This document shows, in pieces, positions 42,027 through 50,686 of a stretch of DNA of 54,168 nt. The position numbers and the translations under genes are program-made. The notes under the pieces were generated by a model. That model ran no database searches and was not told where the DNA came from. It saw only the letters and a program-made list of their open reading frames with translations. Position 1 is the first letter of the stretch; every line of letters begins with the position of its first letter. Source of the DNA: Bacillota bacterium (GTDB lineage Bacteria > Bacillota > Clostridia > Acetivibrionales > JAEZXR01); NCBI GenBank assembly GCA_023419605.1, contig JAEZXR010000016.1:1-54168 (forward strand), in the 5' to 3' direction.

Positions 42027-42028
42027 AC

Positions 42029-42391
42029 TCATAACCTCCGATCCATTAGCCCCGTGGCTTTCAACAGGCTTGTTACTTCCTCGGAGGTCTTTACACCTCC
42101 ATACTCCACAGACTTAAAGGAAAGACTTATGCCGCCTGCAGAGTACCCGGACAACGGCATGTTGAGATAGGGGCCATACTGATATTGAAAGTCTGCGTGA
42201 GTGCATACGGCCTTTTTAACTCGTGTCTGCTGGAATGCAGTAAGACTCTCAAACCCATGCGTTACTATTCGGTTATAGGTAATCGCATCCACGTGATCAG
42301 AGGCCCGATCAAGTTGTCGGACAAGCTCTGCATCAGGGATTACACTACCGCCATAAGTATTTTTATAGTACTCTGCGTCTGCATAAGGCAT
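42029..42391 (-). CDS. Head-tail connector (adaptor) protein
   Basis: 120 residues, MPYADAEYYKNTYGGSVIPD.... LDRASDHVDAITYNRI and FQQTRVKKAVCTHADFQ are the helical pattern of gp6/gp15-type adaptors binding the portal ring. Typical position after the capsid gene. Confidence 0.82.
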   Translation of the reverse strand: MPYADAEYYKNTYGGSVIPDAELVRQLDRASDHVDAITYNRIVTHGFESLTAFQQTRVKKAVCTHADFQYQYGPYLNMPLSGYSAGGISLSFKSVEYGGVKTSEEVTSLLKATGLMDRRL

Positions 42392-42393
42392 AT

Positions 42394-42681
42394 CTACTCA
42401 CCGGCCTTCTTTCTTGCTTCCTCAATCTTTTTAATGATCCCCTTTGCGGAAGTGGAATTACCGATATCGATATCATTTTCAGCGGCATACGCTTTCAGTT
42501 CCTCAACTGTTTTCCCATCAAACTCGGAAGGCTGTTCTATAATTTCCCCTTCCACCTCATACCCGTGCTGCTCAAACCATTCCAGTAAATAGGGATCGGT
42601 AGTTTCACCGACCCCATTCACAAAAGCAACACCAGCAGAAGTGCCAATATAATCCTTATTGGGTGCATGTAGTTTAGCCAT
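42394..42681 (-). CDS. Small phage protein with HeH/Rho-N-like helices
   Basis: 95 residues, MAKLHAPNKDYIGTSAGVAF.... The first half appears beta-rich, and the C-terminal EFDGKTVEELKAYAAENDID ... KGIIKKIEEARK has the helix-extended-helix pattern seen in several phage head genes located after the capsid. It may decorate the capsid or assist the connector; this is unproven. Confidence 0.75.
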   Translation of the reverse strand: MAKLHAPNKDYIGTSAGVAFVNGVGETTDPYLLEWFEQHGYEVEGEIIEQPSEFDGKTVEELKAYAAENDIDIGNSTSAKGIIKKIEEARKKAGE

Positions 42682-42694
42682 TCTTCGCCCCTCC

Positions 42695-43660
42695 TTACTG
42701 TACCTTAATTTTTCTCATGACGCCTGCGGCCTTCGTAGCTTTCAACGCAACAGCCGCCACCATTTCCACTTCGCCCTTTTTCACGGCACCAGCAGTCGAA
42801 TAATCAGGCAACCAGATATTGACCGGGCTTTGTCCTGCCATGGAAACACCATGGAAACCGTCCAGGCCCAAACGAACTGCATAGAGTGAAGTAAAACCTT
42901 CAGATCCGGTAGCCGTCAATACCGGTACAACGGGATTATTGGTTCCAGGCTTTGCTCCCAGGTCTACAAGTGGAATGTTTCCATAGGACTCCACCTGCTG
43001 TCCAAATTCATTTTTGGCTGTCATGTACATTCCGACACGCCTTGCGCAAGCCCGAATTTTGGCAATCAGTTTTAAATTACCACCAATAAAGGAGGGCGGG
43101 CCATCCAATCCCATCAAAAACTCATCCAACATATCAAGAAAAGCCTTGTAATTACTATCGACGGCAGCCGATGTAGAAAGATCGATAGCTGCTGTGGGAA
43201 TCAATTCAGTGCTGGAACCAGTCAGAGCCTTTTCCAATCCATCAAAGGCGTTTGCATCCACTGCAGAGTCTCCGTTGATTACGGTATCGTTAAAAAGGGC
43301 CTGCGCTGCTTTCACCTTCTGTTTGCTCTGCAGGTCCACTTCATTAACAATACCGCCCATCCCGGCAATAATCCGGTCAATTTCAAAACTTCCACCAAAA
43401 ACTTTCAAGTCCGTTGTATATCTCTGTTTCGTAACCGTCTGTGGAGTGTATTCGCTGTTTACTGCTCTGAATGCGGCGGTAGGCTGCGTAATTAACCGGG
43501 TATACCCGTAGGTCAATGTGGCCCCGCCTCCAGTGGGAGAAACCGCATCATCAAAAGTAATATTGTCCAGGATAAAACTGGACTTTCTGAATTCATCGAT
43601 GATCCCGACTTGAAGATCATCCTGCACGTTTTTCTGTGCTTCTACTAATGTAATCGGCAT
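42695..43660 (-). CDS. Major capsid protein
   Basis: 321 residues of HK97 type. RLITQPTAAFRAVNSEYTPQ and DLKVFGGSFEIDRIIAGMGG give the E-loop and spine-like parts; ARRVGMYMTAKNEFGQQVES and NIPLVDLGAKP give the P-domain and A-domain-like parts. It follows the scaffold gene, as in A118-type phages. AAAGGATGATTAAACT precedes the ATG. Confidence 0.88.
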   Translation of the reverse strand: MPITLVEAQKNVQDDLQVGIIDEFRKSSFILDNITFDDAVSPTGGGATLTYGYTRLITQPTAAFRAVNSEYTPQTVTKQRYTTDLKVFGGSFEIDRIIAGMGGIVNEVDLQSKQKVKAAQALFNDTVINGDSAVDANAFDGLEKALTGSSTELIPTAAIDLSTSAAVDSNYKAFLDMLDEFLMGLDGPPSFIGGNLKLIAKIRACARRVGMYMTAKNEFGQQVESYGNIPLVDLGAKPGTNNPVVPVLTATGSEGFTSLYAVRLGLDGFHGVSMAGQSPVNIWLPDYSTAGAVKKGEVEMVAAVALKATKAAGVMRKIKVQ

Positions 43661-43677
43661 AGTTTAATCATCCTTTC

Positions 43678-44259
43678 TTATTGTTGTGTTTGGCTCAACC
43701 GGCTTGCTATAGCATCCCGGAGGCTTACAGGCTTCCCATCACCTGCAGGTACCTGCTTACCGTCTGCACCTACTTTAAATCCTGTTTTCGTGGTATCCGG
43801 CTTATCTTCTTTGAACAAGAAAGCCTTGGTTTCTTTGAGGCTTTTCACCTGTTCATCCAGTCCGACAATTTTCTCCCCGTCAATCACCAGTTTGGTTTTA
43901 TCCACCAAGGTAGAAGCCAGTGCTTCGTCATGAACCTTGCCCGCTAACGCCAATTTAATGGCATTGGTGAGGGTTAAATCCTTTAACTTTGTCTGGTGCT
44001 CTTCGTCTTTCTTCTTGTTGTCGGCCTGTAGTGTTTCAATTTGCTTCTTCAAATCCTCGGTAGCCCCTGCTGTGGTCTTAAGAGTTTCCAACTGTGTAGC
44101 GTTTTCCTTTACCGTGGCTTTAAGGGTTTTGTTTTCTTCGTTCACCTCATCAAAACGGTGCTTAGGAATGTAAGTTTTTAACTCTTCCGCCGAAGCAGCA
44201 GCGGCCTTTGTGGCTTGATCCTCAGTAAGCCCCAGCGCAATAAATTGTTCTTTTGTCAT
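43678..44259 (-). CDS. Phage scaffold protein (gp20-like)
   Basis: 193 residues, highly charged and helical. LKKQIETLQADNKKKDEEHQ forms a coiled coil, and the C terminus (KPVSLRDAIASRL) is the capsid-binding type seen in minor structural gp20/scaffold proteins. Such proteins guide capsid assembly and leave before DNA packaging. Position before the capsid gene fits. Confidence 0.88.
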   Translation of the reverse strand: MTKEQFIALGLTEDQATKAAAASAEELKTYIPKHRFDEVNEENKTLKATVKENATQLETLKTTAGATEDLKKQIETLQADNKKKDEEHQTKLKDLTLTNAIKLALAGKVHDEALASTLVDKTKLVIDGEKIVGLDEQVKSLKETKAFLFKEDKPDTTKTGFKVGADGKQVPAGDGKPVSLRDAIASRLSQTQQ

Positions 44260-44345
44260 AGTCGATCAATCCTTTCATCTACATTTTTTATCCTGGTCTT
44301 GACCAGTGATGTCTTATTCTTTTACGCCTTTAATACCAAAAAGGC

Positions 44346-44371
44346 GAAAATAAAAACACCTTACGGTGTTT
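44346..44371 (-). terminator. Terminator after the MuF gene
   Basis: AAACACC pairs with GGTGTTT around a GTAA tetraloop, followed on the minus strand by TTATTTTC. Confidence 0.82.
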
Positions 44372-44376
44372 AAAAA

Positions 44377-45591
44377 TTAAGCTACTCTTACCTTCTCCCT
44401 GCCCGAATTTCTTCTTAATTGGTCATTAACAGCTAAATGCTTATTTAATGCACCTTTCCACGCTCTTACTTTTCCACCGTATTTTGTTCGGTTTTCTTCA
44501 TCAATGGACCCGGCTTCAAGCCTGCTATACCTCCTTATCTGCCTTTCCATATATCTTTGTTTCTGTTCAGCCTCGTAGATTTGTTGGGCTTTTTCATCGT
44601 CCACAGGTGCGGAAGGTAACTGAGTAACCCCCGGGAAGTACGTTGCTAAAGTATGCCGGCAATTCGGGTGAAGCAAGCCTGCAGCCATAGCAGCAGACAA
44701 TAGAGAATGTTTTCCGTCAGGCTTCCCGCCGGAATACACATCATCGATCAGAATCTTACCCTGCCACGGCATACATAAATCACATGTGTTCCCGTGGTGT
44801 GTAACTGCCACTAAAGCCACCCCCCACTCTTCCCGTTTACTTCCTTCACCCAGGAATGTGGCCCGTTGGCTTGCAGTACGAAGTGACATTTCCGCATAGC
44901 TTGCAACATTAACCTGCTTACCGTCTTTGTAGGTTATACAGTTTATACCAGCTGTTAAGAAGTCCTTTGTAGCCATATCGACAGCCTTATCGATGGTAGC
45001 AGCCCCAGCATCAAAATATACCTGTGCCCTAAATAAGGTTTGCCGGTATACATCGTCCATCTTCCTTAGTATGGCGCCTTGGGCTTTTTTCATATCGGTT
45101 ATAACGCTTTCCTGCAATACTTCAAGCTTCCTGCTGTTAATACTGAAAAAAGCGTTTTCTTCACCGGCATGGGGTAATTCAGCAGCCCTTTGAAGTAATT
45201 CCTTTGTGTCTGTAATGTTTGCAATTTCTTCCGGTGTATACTTTTTAATCAACTCTGGATCAACAGTATTCTCGGGTAATACAATTTCGGCTATGAACTT
45301 CTTTGCTTTCTGTACTGATCTTTCTACATTACCTTCACCGCGCTTGAAATTGGTTTGAAGAACTTCCTTCACTGTGCTTTCAATATCCTTGCTGTAGCTG
45401 CTGACGATCTTTTTATTTTCACGCTGATATGCTCGTATACTACGAAGTTTTGCCGCTTGCCACTGCCCCCATTGAAAACCTTCTAAAAGTTCTTCCTCAG
45501 TATGTCTCATAAAATTTCGTTTTTGCGATGCGATAAGGTCCATTTCCATTTTCTCGAAAATTTCTCTAAGGCTATACGGATTCTTCGCCAT
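44377..45591 (-). CDS. MuF-like head morphogenesis protein
   Basis: 404 residues. The central part (TLFRAQVYFDAGAATIDKAV) and the C-terminal module with CDLCMPWQGKI and HPNCRHTLATYFPG are the signature of the SPP1 gp7/MuF family, a few copies of which enter the capsid with the portal. No toxin domain follows the MuF module. The start overlaps the portal gene by 20 bases. A terminator lies directly after it. Confidence 0.9.
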   Translation of the reverse strand: MAKNPYSLREIFEKMEMDLIASQKRNFMRHTEEELLEGFQWGQWQAAKLRSIRAYQRENKKIVSSYSKDIESTVKEVLQTNFKRGEGNVERSVQKAKKFIAEIVLPENTVDPELIKKYTPEEIANITDTKELLQRAAELPHAGEENAFFSINSRKLEVLQESVITDMKKAQGAILRKMDDVYRQTLFRAQVYFDAGAATIDKAVDMATKDFLTAGINCITYKDGKQVNVASYAEMSLRTASQRATFLGEGSKREEWGVALVAVTHHGNTCDLCMPWQGKILIDDVYSGGKPDGKHSLLSAAMAAGLLHPNCRHTLATYFPGVTQLPSAPVDDEKAQQIYEAEQKQRYMERQIRRYSRLEAGSIDEENRTKYGGKVRAWKGALNKHLAVNDQLRRNSGREKVRVA

Positions 45592-47056
45592 CTATATCAC
45601 CGTCCTGACCGGCTACGCTGGGTTCATCCATAACGGTTGTTTCTGCCCGTATCCTCGCCACTTCCTCGGCCTTCTGTTTGTCGGTCCAGGTGTCACCGTA
45701 CAGCGATTCAATAGACTGTTCCAGGGACATAATGCCGTAGGTCTTTGCTTTACCTACAGTTTCAACTACGGTGTCGAAGCTTGGCGAAGCATACTCCCCA
45801 AAAACAGCAGAAGCTTCGTATTCACCTGCAACACGTTCGTTCATAGTATCCTGGACCTTCATAACAACATCAACCAATTCCGGGATAACCTCGTTTAGTG
45901 TTTCAATTATCTTCCCCCGGGTGTAAAGTGTGGTCTTTTCCTTCTCCCGCTGGGCTTCGGCGTTGTCAGTCTTTTTGAGATCAATGCCCAGGGTAGCTGG
46001 TGAAATGATCCCCTGCAAGCACATATCCAGAGCGCTTGAATATGAAGCAACAAACGCCTCATAAAGTATTTGAGGCTGAACCATCTCGATTTTGGTTTTA
46101 TCATCCTCGGCCAAACTGGACCCGATTTTGATGAACTGGTTATCGAAAGGGTTCGGCTTTAATAGGCTTCCGTCTGTCGGATTCTTAGGGATCAAGTCCT
46201 CCGGGATATATTTCTGTACCCGGCCCGCCCTTATAGCATCTACCCACTGTGATATCACCTCGTCCAGTGCGTCAAAGCTGTCGGATTTAGCATCAAACAG
46301 GGATTTACCACGGCCTTGCCATTTGGGTGACTTAAAGAACATTAGCGGCACCGCCATGATGAAATTACCGGTATAGGTAATATCCTGTAGCTGGGCTGTT
46401 TCCGGTAGCGTAGTAAGAACGACTTCTTTCCCGGCAGAATCCAGGAGCCTATACCGGATATACCCTTTTCCGTAGGTTTCTTCTAAGCGGTAATCCTTTT
46501 CCTTTACTGCATAATCCGTATAGAAAATAACCTCCTGCAGCCGTCCCCGTTTGTACCTGTAATCCACTCGATCCCCGGAGAAAAACTCGACTATAGGATA
46601 CTCGGTTACGTCCGGATCCACGGTAATTTTAAAGGCTCCGTCTCCAGCTGTAAGTGTTTCTGATATGGCTTCCCCCAATAGCTTATCTGCACCATTATCC
46701 TTGCTTATCTCTTCCCAAAGTTTCGTTTGCTCTTCGGTTTTTAACTCAATACCGTCCAAGTCCGCAATGACGATATCGGATAAGCGATCAACGATCATAG
46801 CCGGCAATCCGGAATGAATCTTTCGGATTGCCAGCCCATCACTTGGAACTGCCGCCCAAAACCGCCCTTTTGTTACGGGGTCCTTAGCTGTTTGCTTAAA
46901 GAACTGGTCCAGCTCCGATGGATCACCCCGATACCATATTTTATTTTTCAAAACATTTGTTGCAAATGATAATGGCTCACGTATAGTGATAACCCTGTTT
47001 TCCATTGCTGGCTGTATTTTAAGCATCTTCATGACCATGTTTCTAAACCACCCCAT
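45572..47056 (-). CDS. Portal protein (SPP1 gp6-like)
   Basis: 494 residues. KIHSGLPAMIVDRLSDIVIA, GDGAFKITVDPDVTEYPIVE and WVDAIRAGRVQKYIPEDLI are typical of portal proteins of A118/SPP1-like phages. A long helical stem and crown region covers about 330-420. The dodecameric ring it forms takes up DNA from the terminase and holds the tail connector. It starts 2 bases after the terminase stop. Confidence 0.92.
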   Translation of the reverse strand: MGWFRNMVMKMLKIQPAMENRVITIREPLSFATNVLKNKIWYRGDPSELDQFFKQTAKDPVTKGRFWAAVPSDGLAIRKIHSGLPAMIVDRLSDIVIADLDGIELKTEEQTKLWEEISKDNGADKLLGEAISETLTAGDGAFKITVDPDVTEYPIVEFFSGDRVDYRYKRGRLQEVIFYTDYAVKEKDYRLEETYGKGYIRYRLLDSAGKEVVLTTLPETAQLQDITYTGNFIMAVPLMFFKSPKWQGRGKSLFDAKSDSFDALDEVISQWVDAIRAGRVQKYIPEDLIPKNPTDGSLLKPNPFDNQFIKIGSSLAEDDKTKIEMVQPQILYEAFVASYSSALDMCLQGIISPATLGIDLKKTDNAEAQREKEKTTLYTRGKIIETLNEVIPELVDVVMKVQDTMNERVAGEYEASAVFGEYASPSFDTVVETVGKAKTYGIMSLEQSIESLYGDTWTDKQKAEEVARIRAETTVMDEPSVAGQDGDIDGEESV

Positions 47057-47058
47057 TT

Positions 47059-48414
47059 CTATACCCCCTCATAATTTCCTATTGCAGTCTTAAACGGTAT
47101 CCATCCATACTGACAGGCATTTATGGTATGGTCGTTTGCATCCTCCGGCTCGTACTTGTCTTCCTTCCATGAGTAACATTCAAGCTCTGCAATATGGTGT
47201 GTGCAGGTCTCCACCACCTCATAGAAAGTATTTTCATTCACCCAGTTCAGCCAACCGAGCTGCAGGTGAATGCGGTCTATAACCTCAATTTTCTTGTAGG
47301 CATTCAAGAAGTTATACGAACAGCCATGCTCCCGTTTAAACTTTTTAAGCTCCGTTATAGTCGCCTGATCCGCATTATCTATAAAGGCGTCTCGAGCAAA
47401 TCCCCAGTCCGCCCGGTTACGCTCCAGGAACTTAAAGAATCTGGGCGCTATATCACTAGGCGCCAGTGGAATTTCCAGGCTCGCATTGTTGTAAACTTCT
47501 TCATCCAGCACAACCACCTTTCGTTTGTCGGTTATCCCTAAGAAGATAAATGCGAAGGTATCCGGGCTTTGCTGCGAATAGGACGTATCCAGCCCCGCCG
47601 AGAGGTACACGTAATTATACTTTTTGGCCCGTTCCCCGGTGATCACATTGCGGGCTCGGGTGAAGTTGCCAAATATCAGGCCTGTAGCCCTTCCCCGGAT
47701 TCCCTGTATTTTGTTTTTATATAGCTTTGTACCCTTAGGAACGTTCATAATTATCTGAGCTATCTTCTCTTTGGTAAGTCCTAAGTTATGGGTAAAAGAA
47801 AAGAACCAATGCACCCAACCGGGTTTTGGTTCTTCCTTAAGCATGTTATTGATTTCTTGCGGTGCATCGTTCTTATATTCCGGTAGCGGCCGGCTGCAGT
47901 TGATGTACTCCTTGTAGACCGGTAAATTCGGGTCATCCGGATTTAAGGTGGCCATAATATAATCAGCACGCATAAAAGATTCTCTTACAAAATCGATATC
48001 CGCTGTGTTTATCTCGTCGATGTACAAACAGCCGTATTGACCGCCGAGCGCCTTCTGCCATTTCTTTTTATCCCCATAGCCCATGACATAAACGATCTTG
48101 TCGCCTTTGCTTGTGTGATATACAATGTGGGGGATTTTCTCGTCCTTGGATCCGTTACCGTTATACTCAGTAAGTACTCCAAAATCGTCTATAATACCAA
48201 GATCCTTGTTGATGATATTCTTTTCAGCGGTACCAGTATCCTTTGCGGCTATGATGTGGTACTTCTTTTTGCTCTCAGCTACCATGAGCATGAATTTGAA
48301 TATCCCTACTGTTGTTTTACCGGCTGCCGTTGTCCCTTCCAGGAATTCAACCGGGGCTGTGTGTCTTATAAAAGCCTTATACTTGTCAGATAGTATTAAA
48401 TTTTCCTGGCTCAA
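47059..48414 (-). CDS. terL: Terminase large subunit
   Basis: 451 residues, PBSX/SPP1 type. Walker A GTTAAGKTT (27-35), Walker B CLYIDEINTA (about 134-143) and the nuclease strand AGLDTSYSQQSPDTF (about 273-287) are visible. The translation start is TTG with GAGGTGG 8 bases upstream, overlapping the end region of the small subunit. It cuts concatemers and pumps DNA through the portal. Confidence 0.94.
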   Translation of the reverse strand: MSQENLILSDKYKAFIRHTAPVEFLEGTTAAGKTTVGIFKFMLMVAESKKKYHIIAAKDTGTAEKNIINKDLGIIDDFGVLTEYNGNGSKDEKIPHIVYHTSKGDKIVYVMGYGDKKKWQKALGGQYGCLYIDEINTADIDFVRESFMRADYIMATLNPDDPNLPVYKEYINCSRPLPEYKNDAPQEINNMLKEEPKPGWVHWFFSFTHNLGLTKEKIAQIIMNVPKGTKLYKNKIQGIRGRATGLIFGNFTRARNVITGERAKKYNYVYLSAGLDTSYSQQSPDTFAFIFLGITDKRKVVVLDEEVYNNASLEIPLAPSDIAPRFFKFLERNRADWGFARDAFIDNADQATITELKKFKREHGCSYNFLNAYKKIEVIDRIHLQLGWLNWVNENTFYEVVETCTHHIAELECYSWKEDKYEPEDANDHTINACQYGWIPFKTAIGNYEGV

Positions 48415-48416
48415 TA

Positions 48417-48926
48417 CTATCCACCTCGCATTTGAGCAATTAAGTTATCGAGCTTGCTTTTTTCCTCATTGAGAACAGATACCTCCACCTTGTCTTTAAA
48501 CATTCCCAGGTGCTTCCCCAGGAGCTCCAGAGCTTTCAGTTTATCAGCAAACTTGATTTCTCTCTCAGTACTTTCAAAATCGCCGGAAACTGTTTTAACC
48601 TTAACCGAAGCAATAGCCGCTGTATCATCTTCGGATGCATCTTCCCTGACAGTTGCATTATTAGGATTTATAACATTCTCAGCATTTACGAAAGCAATAC
48701 GGGCCAATTCTCTTAGCACCCGGTCCTGGTTGATGCCTGTGCGCTTTGATCTTTCCGCCAGTGCCTCGTCAATACGTGCGCGAATGTTAGGTTTCGTTAA
48801 GTTTTCTGCTCCTATTTCTTTAGCTGTACTTGAACTGTATCCTGCTCTGATTGCTGCCTGAGTGGCGTTTAAATCAATCAGATACTCCTGTATGAACATT
48901 TCCTGCTTTGGTTTCAATTTAGCCAT
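48417..48926 (-). CDS. terS: Terminase small subunit
   Basis: 169 residues. LKPKQEMFIQEYLIDLNATQ and AAIRAGYSSSTAKEIGAENL form the DNA-binding HTH of the terminase_2 family; the C-terminal helix (DKVEVSVLNEEKSKLDNLIA) is the likely oligomer/large-subunit contact. The large-subunit gene follows after 2 bases. Confidence 0.92.
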   Translation of the reverse strand: MAKLKPKQEMFIQEYLIDLNATQAAIRAGYSSSTAKEIGAENLTKPNIRARIDEALAERSKRTGINQDRVLRELARIAFVNAENVINPNNATVREDASEDDTAAIASVKVKTVSGDFESTEREIKFADKLKALELLGKHLGMFKDKVEVSVLNEEKSKLDNLIAQMRGG

Positions 48927-48970
48927 TCAAGCTCACATCCTATCCTATCCGCATTTGTTGTTTTGTTGCA

Positions 48971-48992
48971 AGAAAAAAGAGCCTTACGGCTC
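48971..48992 (-). terminator. Terminator upstream of the terminase genes
   Basis: GAGCC and GGCTC close a GTAA tetraloop, followed on the minus strand by TTTTTTCTTG. It ends the small gene at 48984 and precedes terS by about 45 bases. Confidence 0.82.
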
Positions 48993-49163
48993 AAGTTTCC
49001 GATCATCGTCATTGCTGATTGTATATTCCCTCGGTTCCTTCTCAGCATAACCATGAAGCTTAATAAGATTCATCACCTGCTCATGTATTGGCCTTTCCCA
49101 ATCCATTATTGACCGAATAAATACATTCCCGTATTTGTCTGTAAATTTTACATTTCCCCACAT
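48984..49163 (-). CDS. Small phage protein (59 aa)
   Basis: 59 residues, MWGNVKFTDKYGNVFIRSIM.... The ATG at 49163 follows GGGAGG at good spacing. No family was recognised; a beta-hairpin followed by a helix is likely. It lies alone between two terminators, upstream of the terminase genes. Confidence 0.65.
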   Translation of the reverse strand: MWGNVKFTDKYGNVFIRSIMDWERPIHEQVMNLIKLHGYAEKEPREYTISNDDDRKLEP

Positions 49164-49313
49164 ATGTGTGACCTCCCGCAATTTATTTACTTGCAGAATA
49201 TCACAGTCTCTTTAGGGCACTTTATCCTTTTCATGTGCTACGACAATAAATTCAACCACTCTATACCCGCCCATGTGGCTCTACTCACCTATTACACCCA
49301 TCTATGGCCTATT

Positions 49314-49347
49314 CAAAAATAAAAGAACAGCCCATACAAAGCTGCTC
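49314..49347 (-). terminator. Terminator after the RinA-like regulator
   Basis: GAGCAGC pairs with GCTGTTC (one wobble) around a 9-base loop, followed on the minus strand by TTTTATTTTTG. The remaining gap (49182-49313) shows no gene. Confidence 0.75.
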
Positions 49348-49406
49348 GATTCAAAATATTCAAGGAGGTCTATACAATTTTTCACTTTAATAATAACACA
49401 GGTTTT

Positions 49407-49838
49407 TCAGGAATTTCGGGAAAGTTTCAAATATCTATCTATTTTTTTCCTCTCTGTACTTCCGTCGCCACAAACTCCGACTTTGTTCGCTACCTCTTGC
49501 CATGTCAAGCCCTCCACGTATCGCAAGGTGATTATTCTTCTGATCTCGCTATCGTCAATTTCAGCGATGAATTTATTAATCCGTCTTTCTGTATAGAATA
49601 GCTCATTTAAACGTTTATTTAGCTCGATTTGAAGCTTTTTGATTTGCACGTCATACCCAGTATCATAGCCTTTTATGGTTATCTTGTGCTCGGTATATGG
49701 GAATACATCATAGGAACCGACTACGCTATCCGTGACATAGTTTTCGCTTTCGTAGCAACGAACATTTTTAATCTGTCTTTTAATGTCTTCGATTTCGCCT
49801 TTAATGTGCTGGTATTGCTTTAGATCTGTCTTTGTCAT
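49407..49838 (-). CDS. RinA/ArpU-like late transcription regulator
   Basis: 143 residues. The C-terminal half (RRIITLRYVEGLTWQEVANK, then STERKKIDRYL) is a sigma-70 region 4-like HTH as in the RinA/ArpU and DUF1492 families that activate phage packaging and structural genes. The N-terminal half is helical. The ATG at 49838 (MTKTDLKQYQ) is preferred for its ribosome site AAAGGGTGGGG; the frame is open up to 49898. Located directly before the late region, as expected for its activator. Confidence 0.85.
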   Translation of the reverse strand: MTKTDLKQYQHIKGEIEDIKRQIKNVRCYESENYVTDSVVGSYDVFPYTEHKITIKGYDTGYDVQIKKLQIELNKRLNELFYTERRINKFIAEIDDSEIRRIITLRYVEGLTWQEVANKVGVCGDGSTERKKIDRYLKLSRNS

Positions 49839-49852
49839 TCGCCCCACCCTTT

Positions 49853-50014
49853 CTACCATATCGCTAGTGCAATTATAACAGCTGCTACACAACACCATAC
49901 AGCTAATTGCTTTTTAAATTCCAAGCAGTCAGGATTATCAAATATCATAGTTAATGCAATCAGCATCAATAGTACAATTCCTGATATACCTCCAATTTGA
50001 AACCACGCGCTCAT
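49853..50014 (-). CDS. Small two-helix membrane protein (53 aa)
   Basis: 53 residues, MSAWFQIGGISGIVLLMLIA..., found by hand translation. Two hydrophobic helices (8-25 and 38-53) are separated by a polar turn (FDNPDCLEFKK). Its start overlaps the upstream nuclease stop (ATGA). The function is unknown; small early membrane proteins of this kind are common in phages. Confidence 0.7.
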   Translation of the reverse strand: MSAWFQIGGISGIVLLMLIALTMIFDNPDCLEFKKQLAVWCCVAAVIIALAIW

Positions 50015-50394
50015 TTTCCCTCACCCATCAACATTTCAATTGCCTTCCCTGCTTCCCATTCCTTGTAAAGCTTAAACCAATCCTCCGCCCACATTGTTAC
50101 TTTCCACGGCTTTCCATTCTTTCTATGAGCCACTATCGGAATATTGTCCCGGACCGGAATCGTAAGTTTTTCGCAATCCCTTGTTGCTTGCGCCATAGCA
50201 TCATCAATATTCAGCTTTTCTACTCTTTTGACTTCCTGATGTATGTAAGGTAGTCCAACACAATCCGCCGATTCCTCTGTTCCTCCCGCATATTGCTGTG
50301 TCCGCCTTACGTTATATCCTTGTTCCTTACAGAAATTTGCCCATTCTCTTTCCCCTGCAGCGCCTTTCCTTTTGGAATTAATCCGTTTCCCCAT
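50011..50394 (-). CDS. Phage PDDEXK-type nuclease (Holliday-junction resolvase-like)
   Basis: 127 residues. KRKGAAGEREWANFCKEQGY (helix with the first Glu), GGTEESADCVGLPYIHQEVK (Asp ... Glu-x-Lys core) and HRKNGKPWKVTMWAEDWFKL match small phage endonucleases of the PDDEXK fold annotated as resolvases. The ATG at 50394 follows AAAGGAGGG; upstream in-frame codons lack such a site. It likely resolves branched DNA before packaging. Confidence 0.82.
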   Translation of the reverse strand: MGKRINSKRKGAAGEREWANFCKEQGYNVRRTQQYAGGTEESADCVGLPYIHQEVKRVEKLNIDDAMAQATRDCEKLTIPVRDNIPIVAHRKNGKPWKVTMWAEDWFKLYKEWEAGKAIEMLMGEGK

Positions 50395-50574
50395 ATGACC
50401 CTCCTTTGGGGTGGTGTTGGAATCCACCCCATAATACAGATTTGTTTGTAATCCTTGCTCTCGGTTTCCAGCTTCCCAACTAAATAACCGATGGTTGGCG
50501 GCATTATCGACTTAACCGCCTATATGTCAACGCTCTATGAGCTATTGAATCAATCTATGATATTCCCCTCCTTC

Positions 50575-50595
50575 GGGGCCTAAAGGCTCGGCCCC
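50575..50595 (-). repeat. GC-rich hairpin in the gap between helicase and nuclease genes
   Basis: GGGGCC pairs with GGCCCC around a 9-base loop, without a T-run. The 290-base gap (50395-50686) otherwise shows only one weak open frame (50307-50504) without a good ribosome site; see the rejected list. Confidence 0.5.
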
Positions 50596-50686
50596 TTCCT
50601 GTTGCACAATATATAGTTTTTTAGGGGGAATTCTCCTTTCAAATTTTATTTATTTTAACTCTGCAGCCGCCTTCTTGCTGGAGAGA

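Noticed and set aside
44377..45591. A polymorphic toxin fused to the MuF domain
   Set aside because: The protein has no extra C-terminal domain after the MuF module; only about 90 helical, basic residues follow.
50307..50504. A 65-codon minus-strand frame in the gap before the nuclease gene
   Set aside because: It overlaps the nuclease start by about 90 bases and has only a weak ribosome site; it is most likely non-coding.
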